The notes beneath the pieces were generated by a model. It had not been told where the DNA came from, ran no database searches, and worked only from the letters and a program-made list of their open reading frames with translations. The position numbers and the translations under genes were made by a program. A stretch of DNA of 64,000 nt from Acanthosepion lycidas. Its lineage: Eukaryota; Mollusca; Cephalopoda; Sepiida; Sepiidae. Shown one piece after another: positions 55,090-64,000 of this stretch. Where the stretch lies: assembly GCA_963932145.1 (NCBI GenBank), contig OZ010586.1, positions 76,005,087-76,069,086 on the forward strand, in the 5' to 3' direction. Each line of letters starts with the position of its first letter. The first letter of the stretch is position 1.

Positions 55090-55500
55090 TGGCAGTATGG
55101 CCAGGAGTTCACTGATTTCTTGGGTTAGTTGGTTGAGCTCACAGTTGGTGTCCAGGAGAGAGACCTGTGGTGAGGTATTTGATGATCAGGTAGTCATGTA
55201 ATGAGGCCAAAGTGTTGAAGCCGATGTGTCTGTGGTCAGTGACGAGTACCATGTTTATATCTTTGTTTTAATAGGTATAGACTCCCACAGACATCTTTTT
55301 TTGTGTGTGAATGTTTGTGATTGGCTATTGCAGTTTTGGATTTTTGTAAGGATTTGCTTTGTTGACCAGATGTGATGCTCAGAGGCCCTGCACAGAAGAC
55401 AACATTTTTATTTTGGGGTTTGCTTTCTTAGCACCCACATCTGACTGACATGTCTGGGGAAATGTATTTTGTGAATTAGAAAGAGATCTCAATTAAGCAG
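55090..55500. repeat. Dispersed repeat shared with 25080-25600
   Basis: TTTGTAAGGATTTGCTTTG, GATGTGATGC, GAAGACAACATTTTTATTTTG and TTTGCTTTCTTAGCACCCAC match the 25.4-25.6 kb copy in order. Confidence 0.5.
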
Positions 55501-56465
55501 TATAAAAAATATGAAAATGGACGTCCTATTTCTATCTTTTCAACTTTTACCTTTTGATCAAAGTTTCAAAACTTATTTCATGTATGCATCTAAAGATTAT
55601 TGTTCCACCATATTATTAATATTATTTTATTATTGTGGATCAAAAGTATTGTTGCTCTTTACAAACACTTGTTCCAAACAATTTTGATTGGGAAGGTCTG
55701 AAATGTATTTTTTACAAAAATTTTTGAAATGAATGCCAAGAAATTTTAAAGATTTAATTAAGGCTGGTGGTGGTTTTATTGATGAAAACAAAATATGATG
55801 CTGTTGTATGATAATTTTTTTTAGTCAAATGCTTATTTTTTTGTCAAAATAAAAGCAAATACACTGCAGTTACTGAAATTTTTTCTTTTACTTTAAAAAT
55901 GCAACATATCTAAATTTAATTTTTTTTTAAAGAAATGTAGAGAGGCCTCACATTTTTTGACTGAAGTGTAAGTTTCAAATTTATATTTATTTTTACAATC
56001 CATATATACTAACAAAAGTATTTTCATCTATGACAGATCTTTACCAAAAGCTTATTTCATATACACATGTATTACTACTGCTATTATTATTGTGTGCCAA
56101 AAGTATTTTCATTTTTTAGAAAGATTTTATACAAAGTATATTTCCTGTACATATCTGATAGCACTCTATGTCTCCATTATATTATTAGTGTTATTAAACT
56201 TAGATTTTATAAATATTTTTGATTGCTGTTGATTTGATTCTTGACAATATGGCAAGAATCACAATACTCGCATCAGACATTAAACAAAAGGTACAACTGA
56301 ATGGTAATATTAGTTGTTGCCTTATAAGGAAACATTCAGCATTCATTGATTGAGCAGCCAATTGTTAAAATTGATTGCTATTGGTTGAAATTTATAACAT
56401 TTTTCTTTTGAAACAATTTTTCAGGAAAATAAGTTTCTTAAGTCTAGTAACTATTATGGCTTTAT
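55500..56465. other. AT-rich stretch with faint long-period repeats
   Basis: AACTTATTTCATGTATGCAT, AGCTTATTTCATATACACATG and AGTATATTTCCTGTACATATC, each followed by ATTATTATTGTG-like text, suggest an old tandem or dispersed repeat. No coding motif. Confidence 0.4.
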
Positions 56466-56468
56466 CAA

Positions 56469-56787
<319 letters not shown>

Positions 56788-56869
56788 ACAGTGGCTGCCT
56801 CTGCTAGTATAATGCTCTTTTACTCAAATCAAGTTCTCCTAGCTACTGACGTTTTTCGCATAAAAAATG

Positions 56870-57020
56870 AATGTTGAAATTTCCCTTCCAATCTGGCATG
56901 CAACAATAGCTTGGAAGTAGAATGATGGCAAATCAGATAGGTTTCAATCCTGACTTAAAGCAATTGGATCTCTAGCCACACTGATGAGCTGTGATACAGC
57001 AAAAAGTCTCTCTGTGGATG
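56870..57020 (+). mobile_element. Family A hammerhead element, single unit
   Basis: The lead CAAATCAGATAGGTTTCAATC and GCAATTGGATCTCTAGCCACA match the 20.6 kb dimer. It ends in a hammerhead relic and runs into (TATC)n-(TC)n-(TA)n at 57025-57091, as the other copies do. Confidence 0.65.
56976..57017 (+). ncRNA. Hammerhead relic, family A
   Basis: Stem I CCACA (56976-56980)/TGTGG is perfect, CTGATGA (56981-56987) is intact, stem II GCTGT/ACAGC is perfect with a GAT loop. AAAA replaces GAAA at 57001-57004, one base of stem III is missing, and the cleavage triplet reads CTC. Confidence 0.7.
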
Positions 57021-57024
57021 ACTA

Positions 57025-57036
57025 TCTATCTATCTA

Positions 57037-57091
<55 letters not shown>
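57025..57091. repeat. (TATC)n-(TC)n-(TA)n microsatellite
   Basis: Directly follows the hammerhead relic. Confidence 0.96.
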
Positions 57092-57093
<2 letters not shown>

Positions 57094-57104
57094 TTTATAT
57101 AATA

Positions 57105-57390
57105 ATGATTTAGTGATATCAGTCTCATTAATTAACTCATAGCTGAGAGTGAAGAGTTGGGTTCATACCTTTTTCAAGGCTATTTGTGCTTAAGTGAATA
57201 TAATGACGTGAAAATGGTATTGGAACTTGACTCTCTGATTAACAATTCCACCCCATTACCCATTACACCACCTACACATTGAAGCTTACAACATCTGATA
57301 TTCTTAAGCAGTCACCCATCTAGGTACTGACCAGATCGGTGATTGTATAGAACTAGTGATTCAATGTGACGTGGCCATAATCCCTTAACA
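57105..57390 (-). mobile_element. Composite 5S/tRNA-like SINE
   Basis: Minus strand: 5S-like ATCTGGTCAGTACCTAGATGG and GTGACTGCTTAAGAATATC, then GTAAGCTTCAATG, then tRNA-like GGTGGTGTAATGGGTAATGG and GAGTCAAGTTCCAATACC. Same order as 59505-59900. Confidence 0.8.
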
Positions 57391-57399
57391 ATTTTGTTA

Positions 57400-58270
57400 G
57401 ATACTCTATTGGTTCCATAATTTCAATTCTTAGTCTTTCTGATGAGCTTAAATATTTCTTTCATAACGTTCTCTCTCATATTTATTCTTTTTTTTTTCTG
57501 CCATTTTCTTAATTTTGGTTCAATCTCAAAGCTTATTTCTTTTTCTGAATCTTTAACATCACCCCTTTCTTTATCATAATATCAAATGTTAACTATTTTG
57601 ATACACACTGTTGGTCTGATGATTTCAATTTTACTTTTTCAGTTGGGCCTAAAACCTCTTTTTCATAAACTTAAGCTTCTCGCTCACATTTTTTCTTTCT
57701 CCCTTTCCTTTCTATTAATCCAACCACTCACTGCTTTCTCTCTTTGCTCTCCACCCCTGCCCTTATCTTTCTCTTGTATTATTTCTGCCATCATCTCTCT
57801 ATCACCTGTATGTGAGTTTCCACTTCTACATCCCTTCGTGAATGGTAAACCCTTTAAGCCTCAACCCTGCTGATCTGCCCAAAGCTTTCCCCTGGGTACA
57901 CTTCCATTGAGGCCATAACTCTCTAAGCCCTCTATAATAACAACTATCTCTATAACAACCAGCAAGAGAAAGAGGACTGTAGCCACAGGATTATTTGGCA
58001 TGTGGAGCAAATGTTATTACAGGGATGGGATCAGTATGGCTGGCCCCAAGGGAGAGAGGCAAATAAAATAGAAATGGATTTATTGGGAAAGGAAATCTGA
58101 GTTAGCTTTCCCATTGATGCTAGGAAGCTGGATGCCTGATCAGCAGGTCATGTCATGCTGGTATCAGTGAAATAAACTGTTTTTGTAAAATATAGCACAG
58201 TGTTAGAACATAGGACAAACTGCTGTGAGGATTAACGCTTCTTCAAAAGTATCATTTTTTTTTTTTTTTT
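57400..58270. other. No gene recognised
   Basis: Pyrimidine-rich on the plus strand in 57640-57830. An open frame at 57586-57873 is low complexity. No repeat family recognised. Confidence 0.4.
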
Positions 58271-58274
58271 TTTT

Positions 58275-58625
58275 TACTCAAATTTACCCAATACAAGGTT
58301 TAAGAGTAACTCAAGTTAGAGGGTTACTGAATAATGTATGTGATAGAAATGCAAGAGTAGAAAGGAAGGATAGATAATGAGTGACACTTGACTAAAAAAG
58401 ATTTACTTTTTTTTTAATTGGTATCATCCCATTTCAGGGAAGCATCAATATTGAATTTGTTCCATAAAATAGCAATTTTGGAGAAAACTACAATCTTAGT
58501 CTATTCAAGTCTAGAGTTAATCATTATCTTCCCCTTCTATCCATATAAACTACCCCTTAACATAACCCTCTACCTTGAATGGTACTTGGGCCTTGTAAAG
58601 TGGGAAGCTTACAGTAAAAAGAAAA
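58275..58625. repeat. Inverted LINE-D 3' ends
   Basis: The left piece (minus) starts with CAATACAAGGTTTAAGAG and TTAGAGGGTTACTG; the right piece (plus) has FKSRVNHYLPLL-type coding text near 58505 and the tail CCCTCTACCTTGAATGGTAC and TTGGGCCTTGTAA. The two tails are reverse complements. Confidence 0.65.
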
Positions 58626-58884
58626 AATTTCAAAGTGAAATGTACTTCTTATCAAAGAAATTAAAAGGGAATGGAGTGATTCAAACCAGTGGATCTTGGC
58701 TGTAAAGGACTGATCTGGAAATTTCAATATCATGCAATTAACTTAATTGAAAAACACTGATAACACAAGACATTCTTTTTGCATAAGAGCCAGTTTTATA
58801 CCAAATAATGCTAAACAAAGCCAATATAGTTTTTAAAAGATATTTAATTCTGTTTTTTCAAGGATTTGTTTCATAAAGACTTTT

Positions 58885-59300
58885 AATAAACTGGTTAGTT
58901 GGTTGATTTTGTTTAGTGGTATATCACACTCTATGGGTTACTTAATGCTAAAATCTAAATATTTGGAACACAATTTTATGGCCACAACTACAGATAAAAT
59001 GTATTGTTTGTGCTTCAAAAATGTATTGTTGGTATTGCTGGTAATTTTACTATAAATAGGTATTGTTGGTAACTTAACTGGTAATTGTATTGCTGTTATT
59101 TTTACTATAAAAATGTATTTTTATACTTACATTGTTTTTTGTTTATGCTTGGGGGTTCTCTATTTGCCCATAACTGGAACTCTAAGATGAGCTACTACCA
59201 AGGTGGACCTGGGAACATAGTTCCAGGCTCCTTAATATCTCTAATCTCCTGATCAGAGGCCTTGCTGCTAGTTTTAATTTATCATGATACCCAGGACTAA
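58885..59300 (+). repeat. Family V copy 5
   Basis: TTGATTTTGTTTAGTGG, ATATCACACTCTATGGG, short TATTGTTGGTA units, ATTTGCCCATAACTGGAAC, and TGATCAGAGGCCTTGCTG. Confidence 0.75.
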
Positions 59301-59504
59301 AATGTGTCAAATTACCAAAAATAGCAAACCTTACTACACTGATCCAAACTTTGATGATTGAAACTGAGTGAAATTAGTTTGACTGCCATGTATTTAGAAT
59401 ACTGAAATGCATGAAAATGGTAAGTACTGTTGATGCAATAGAAGAGTGAAAATTCCTTATGTTCCCAGATTCCTTGGCATGCCATGGTTTCAGCAGAATG
59501 TGAC

Positions 59505-59900
59505 AAGCTACAATGTAGAGATGATAGGTAGCTGCACAACCTGTTGACATCTGTACAATCACTAAAGTTAAGCAACATCAATCCTGGTCAATAACTAAAT
59601 GGGTGACTGCTTGGGAATATCAGGTGCTGTGAGCTTGAATTGTGGTTGGTGTAATGGAGAATGATTCGGAATTTTTAATTTGAGTGTCAAGTTCCAATTC
59701 CAGTTGGGTTTATTATATTCACTTATGAATCTACCTCTTCTCCCCCAGCTATGGGATAATTAATAAAACTTGGTATTATTCAAAAAGTCTTGTATCTCAA
59801 AAAAATTCTTACAATCTAAAATTGTTTTATGGCTTTAAATAACCTGAAAAGGGTTGATAAACCTTAAAAAATGAATCAATGAATGAATGATTCAAAATTT
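59505..59900 (+). mobile_element. Composite 5S/tRNA-like SINE, plus strand
   Basis: 5S-like half: TAAAGTTAAGCAACATCAATC, CTGGTCAATAACTAAATGGG, TGACTGCTTGGGAATATCAG and GTGCTGTGAGCTT. tRNA-like half: GTTGGTGTAATGGAGAATG and TCAAGTTCCAATTCC. Tail: TAAATAACCTGAAAAGGGTTG followed by AATGAATC-type units. The clearest copy of the composite. Confidence 0.85.
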
Positions 59901-60109
59901 TGAAACGTTGAATTTTATGGCAAGGCAAATTCATCAAAAAATGAGAATTGTTTTCACAAGATAACTTTAAAAACTGAAAAAGCGAAAAAAAATCACTGAA
60001 ATTTTAAAAAAGGAAAAGAAATTCTTACAGTCGAAAAATATTTTATGACTTTAAATTAAAGGGTTGATAGGCAGGTAGAAAATAAATGAATGAATGAATC
60101 AGTCAACTT

Positions 60110-60695
60110 TCATCAGGTACTTGTTGATTTTCAGGGATTTTCAAACTGAATGTTTATTTAAACTACAGAGGTAGATTATTCTGATCCTGCTGACTGTGTC
60201 AAAGAAGATCTCATTTATTTTTTTATTCAGTCTGTATGTAAATAAAGTAAATAATAATAACTCCTTATCCTAGAAATTCAGACAGAAATTAATGAATCAA
60301 TACAAACCCACTGTGTAAATTTTGTACTTCAAAACATAATGTAAACTATTTAGATACTTGAGTCAATATAAAGCAAATAAAAATTAGGCAGATGTTAAAT
60401 TTAGTTTAAATTTAGCTGCCACAAATTTTAGAAGTCAATGTATATTATACATGAAAGTTCTTTTCCCAGAATTTTGCAGGTAAAAATTTGGTGCGTATTA
60501 TATATTAGGGCATATTATACAGAAACAATTATGGTATATATTCATTCATGTTTGTTTATTTACACAATTTCTCCAAGTTTTCAATGAATTTCAGCATTAT
60601 ACTGATGTGTGATACATTGGCCAAGGAAAAATTAATTTAATTTAATACACAATATTTTTTGAATGTGAGATATTTTATATATTAAGACAATAAAA
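60110..60695. other. AT-rich stretch, nothing recognised
   Basis: No motif beyond short direct words. A second SINE-like tail lies just upstream at 60010-60100. Confidence 0.45.
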
Positions 60696-60699
60696 GACA

Positions 60700-61165
60700 T
60701 TAACTATGACCAGTCTAATGTCATCATGTTTGCTGCCACTATCACAATATTTCAACTGTTGTGCTCTTATTGTCTATCAATCTAGGGAATTTTGAACTAA
60801 ACTCTTTATTCAATTTATAAGGTAAATTGTTCTTATTCTAAACTTTTTGTGGTTAATTTTTCTATACTGCTCAGATGTTATTGGTCCAGTTCTGAGTATA
60901 TTTGTACTACCTAGCCCAGTGATTGACCACAGAGTTACTATGCCACCAAATACCCAAATTACTTTAGTAATCATCTAGGTTGTTGCACTGTGGAACAATT
61001 CCAAAGCTAGAACTTGGGGCTTTAAAGTGAATGTTCATCTTGCCCCACCCTTCTGATTCTTATTGTCAAGCTTGGGGTCCCTGACCAGCGATCATAACAA
61101 CTGAAACATTGTAATAACCACAACAAAAATGCGGAGATTCATTCAGATATAAATAATGTAAATAG
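60700..61165. mobile_element. Inverted pair of decayed family P elements
   Basis: The left piece (minus, 60700-60850) and right piece (plus, 60985-61165) carry P tails in opposite orientation. The right has CAACTGAAACATTGTAATAA and ends AATAATGTAAATAGT. The left is the reverse complement in worn form. Confidence 0.65.
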
Positions 61166-61364
61166 TAATCCCACATCATGGAAATTCATGCATTGTCTGA
61201 AACATATAGAAAAATCAAAACTAACATATTTTCCCAGTTCATACTTCTACAGATAAGATATTCCATGCCACATCCACAGAGTTGAATTGCCCTCATTTCC
61301 AGCATGTGCTAAATATAAGAAGAAAGTTACTTTCAGAGAGTTTTCCCCAAGAACTGATACTTCA

Positions 61365-61600
61365 TGAAACAACTTCTTTGTGTATGTTTCCCTTGGATAA
61401 TTAAATCTTCAATCAGTTCAAGTCAAGCGTCAGTTGTTATCTATCCTCCTTATCCTCATAGTTTTTATTTTGTATGCCTTTTTCTTCCATTCATATCATA
61501 CATCCCATTTGGCATTGCCTTTTTGACTAGAACTCTTTACCTTGAAACATTGCTAATTAGGACCAAGAATATGATAACTGCATTCTTATGCAGAAGATTA
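61365..61600 (+). pseudogene. LINE-D C-terminus and tail, worn
   Basis: TCTTCAATCAGTTCAAGTCAAG..CAGTTGTTATCTATCC gives the NLQSFKSSVNxYLS pattern; CTTTACCTTGAAACATTGC resembles the tail. A close relative is at 41040-41100. Confidence 0.5.
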
Positions 61601-61699
61601 AAACCTTCTCCAAAAGACCACTGGTTCATTTTACATATATCTACCTTTTAAATCTCATGCAAGTCAAACAAATGTCTACCTTTTTAAGTCATGCAAATC

Positions 61700-62148
61700 C
61701 AACCTATAGTTGCCTTTTTAAATCTTTAAAACAAAACCGCTTTCATTTAACCCCTATAAAGAAATTTTTCTGCTTGTCATCAGCATGTCCGACGCTAATT
61801 CCAGAATAACACATTGTCCCTTCTTGGCCTCATGTTTTCAACTGACTTGAAGTGGAATGAATACATTAAATCAATAGCTGCATCTACTGCCAAGAAAGTT
61901 GGGACACTGTGTCGTACCAGAAAATTTTTCCTCATCAGAATCCCTCTTGCACATTTACAAATCTGCCGTTCATCAGTGCATTGAATGACTGCTGCCATAT
62001 CTGGTCTGGTGCTCCTGCTATTCATCTCAAAATCCAAAGAAGGGTCTGTAATGTAATTGGTCCTGACCTGGCATCTCAACATCAATCACTTTCTTACAAA
62101 TGTGGTGTGTCTTTTCTAAAAATATTTTCATGGCAACTGCTCTGAACA
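61700..62148 (+). pseudogene. LINE-J C-terminal fragment
   Basis: In mixed frames: TKPLSFNPYKEIFLLVISMS, ASCFQLT*SGMNTLNQ-type text, KKVGTLCRTRKFFLIRIPL, CCHIWSGAPAIHLKIQRRVC and NVIGPDLASQHQSLSYKCGV. It breaks at the YKYFHG region, where a family P copy begins. Confidence 0.8.
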
Positions 62149-62149
62149 C

Positions 62150-62412
62150 TGACCAGAACCAAAGAGTTGTGAGTTCAATACCAGGTCACAGCAGTGGTGA
62201 ACCAAACTTTGACAGATGAGTTAAAGGAAAATAACTAAGACATCTGAAAGAAGCATGGTATGTGGAAGTAGATCAATCTACTCTGCTGGATGAAATAAAG
62301 GGTTCGGTTTGAAATTCCAATTACCTGATGAAGTCCAGAGCATTCATCAACTGAAACATTGAGAATATAGCAATGAAGATGAGGATAACAGTTTGAATAA
62401 TGTATATAATGT
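62150..62412 (+). mobile_element. Family P element, single copy
   Basis: GTTGTGAGTTCAATACCAGG (B box), GAAGCATGGTATGTGGAAG, GATGAAATAAAGGGTTCGG, TTACCTGATGAAGTCCAGAG and CAACTGAAACATTGAGAATA, then GATGAGGATAACAG. The only P copy here without an inverted partner. Confidence 0.75.
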
Positions 62413-62419
62413 AAGTAAT

Positions 62420-63080
62420 ATATTTTTATCTACCCTGTATTTTATCTATCTATGAATTGATTTTTATTTAGTTTTTTGGAAAAATCTCATCAGCAGAGGT
62501 AAGCACTTTTTTGAGTGCTTTTCAAGTTTTTATGCAACTGTAGCTGTTGAGTTTTTACTATTTTACAAAAGTGATTGGAAATAAATTGTATAAGTGTAGT
62601 AATCAGAACCATTCTTGAACTACTGAAGGAGGGGAAGAGAAAAGGTCAAAACGTAGAAGTCATGTCAGAGGCACAGGTAGAAAGCTATATATCGCTAAAG
62701 GGTGATATGACATTTATACAAAGCCAGGGCATTAAGCATTCTGAATTATTTCCCAGAACAACAAAGTAAAAGAAACTGATTAAATGAATGAACACAAAAG
62801 AAGGTGAACATAAGTTGAAAGTTCTTTGCCAAGTTATTGAGAATCAATGTAACAAACTTATAACAAATGAGCTAAGTATTGTGAAGTCAATATCTACACT
62901 AGAGTTCAGTATAAATCAAGAATGTTATGAAATTCTGATGGAGGTTTAGTATTGTAAAGAGAAGATAAAAGAAATATACGATAAGTGCTACCTCTGTCCC
63001 ATAACAGTCGTTACATTTAGTGTATGAAATGTGTATAGAAATGGAACAATTATAATGGGACAAGGGTTATCTGTCTTATT
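62420..63080. other. No gene recognised
   Basis: An open frame at 62575-62769 has no motif I know. Confidence 0.4.
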
Positions 63081-63084
63081 AAGA

Positions 63085-63375
63085 TTTTTATATTTTTAAA
63101 AAATTTTTTTTTAATTGCATACAAGGAAGTAAAGACACTAAGACATAAAAGGTTACAGAATGCAGAAGAATTAGGAATGGAAACTTCGATTAATAATGAG
63201 CGGGAAGTGAAAGAGTAATCAGGAAGACAGTAGATAGGGAAGTTAATTGGAAAGCTGAAAGAGAGTTCCACAAGTGAGAAGTGCGAGAAAAGAAACTGTT
63301 AGCATAGAATCTATGGCTACATCTAGCCAGCTCAACTGCAAATTGATGAGATCTCAACAGTACTCAGACATTTGT
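63085..63375 (-). pseudogene. LINE-J 3' end
   Basis: Minus strand: LRSHQFAVELARCSHRFYAN and SFFSRTSHLWNSLSAFQLTS-type text in mixed frames, then a 3' end with the LGVxxxQLK-like region replaced by a T-rich tail. Confidence 0.7.
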
Positions 63376-63379
63376 CCGA

Positions 63380-63875
63380 TGAATGAACATGAACAGACAT
63401 TTCGCCAAAAATGTAGTGGTGTACTTACATGTATGTCACACTCTTTATCATAATGTGCTACATATATTTATACTTATTTACTGTATTAATTTATAATTAT
63501 CATTTTTTTTTAGAGGCTTTTTATAAAAATCTATTCTGTATATATTATATTTTGCTTCAAATATCACTGCAAGATGATAAGTATTTTGAGAAAAAGCACA
63601 TTTTACTACAGGAAAAATCTTTAGCTTTTACCTTATAAAAGATCTTTCAATTTCATTTTTAATAATCATTATCTCAAAGAGATGAAATAGCTTTTATCTT
63701 ACTGTTAAATATGAATTTAAATAATTAGGTGCTACTTTTTAGCCAAATACACTCAAATATTTTTAAAAATACTAATTTCAATAAGCAAATATTGAAAGAA
63801 AACTTCAGATTTTGTAATTTAATTACTTGAAATTCAGTGGTAATTATTAGTCCTATTTTACCTTATAAAACTGCT
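63380..63875. other. AT-rich stretch, nothing recognised
   Basis: No motif or repeat head seen. Confidence 0.45.
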
Positions 63876-63876
63876 A

Positions 63877-63940
63877 TTAGGTTGGTGCAAAAATAACAAT
63901 GTAATAATGTCGTTTTTTGATGTCTTTTGCACCAACCTAA
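63877..63940. mobile_element. Mariner-type MITE, 64 bp, internally deleted
   Basis: TTAGGTTGGTGCAAAAATAA left end and TTTTGCACCAACCTAA right end, TA duplicated at 63875-63876 and 63941-63942. Most of the right arm is missing, so it no longer forms a long hairpin. Confidence 0.92.
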
Positions 63941-64000
63941 TAATGAAAATACTTAAAGTATTGATTGTTACTAATTTTACTTAAATTTTTTTGGTAAAAT

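Overview
The window reads as intergenic or intronic DNA from a large, repeat-rich animal genome, most likely a cephalopod (octopus-like) and at least a mollusc. The reasons are the very AT-rich composition, more than twenty long (TA)n tracts, several tRNA-derived SINE families, decayed CR1/jockey-like and RTE-like LINEs, mariner-type DNA transposons and short hammerhead-ribozyme elements. The assignment rests on general knowledge of such genomes, not on a search. I found no convincing host exon, no functional tRNA or rRNA gene, no CRISPR array and no prokaryotic operon. Every conserved protein stretch I recognise belongs to a dead transposable element.

Layout. 0.5-5 kb: (TA)n tracts, a frameshifted mariner transposase (1010-1433), a LINE 3' end, a snap-back repeat (1955-2078) and an element with a textbook type I hammerhead ribozyme (3298-3348). 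5-9.3 kb: an 80-bp mariner MITE, a hammerhead dimer (5419-5805), a 110-bp tandem repeat and a long decayed RTE-like LINE (6380-8460). 9.8-20 kb: LINE and SINE fragments with clean nested insertions, a minisatellite inside a dispersed repeat, a purine tract, and a piggyBac-type MITE. 20-31 kb: a second hammerhead dimer (minus strand), 5S/tRNA composite SINEs, a higher-order 23-bp array, a full-length mariner-like copy, and a perfect 113-bp inverted repeat whose arms each hold a hammerhead-like fold. 31-45 kb: a 38-bp array, an inverted pair of tRNA-headed repeats, a second mariner-like copy with a lost catalytic Asp, and another hammerhead-like fold in a palindrome. 45-64 kb: a Helitron helicase relic, a jockey-like LINE with most of its RT (50370-52440), inverted SINE-like pairs, a further hammerhead relic and more LINE/SINE debris.

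The most interesting theme is a set of short non-autonomous elements (families A, B, C and one more) that carry type I hammerhead cores, usually sit against (TA)n tracts, and occur as dimers or inverted pairs. No Penelope-like reverse transcriptase is visible, so any mobilising enzyme would act from elsewhere. A second theme is the high density of inverted duplicates of SINE-like and LINE 3' sequences, which would make long double-stranded RNA if transcribed. A third is nested insertion with intact target duplications, which orders the events: LINE, then SINE, then MITE.

Names used below for families: LINE-J (CR1/jockey-like), LINE-R (RTE-like 6.4 kb copy), LINE-C (3' ends with an RKRQL..LGHI motif), LINE-D (3' ends with an FKSxVNxYL motif), V, K, P, Z and R (unnamed dispersed repeats). 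These labels are mine.
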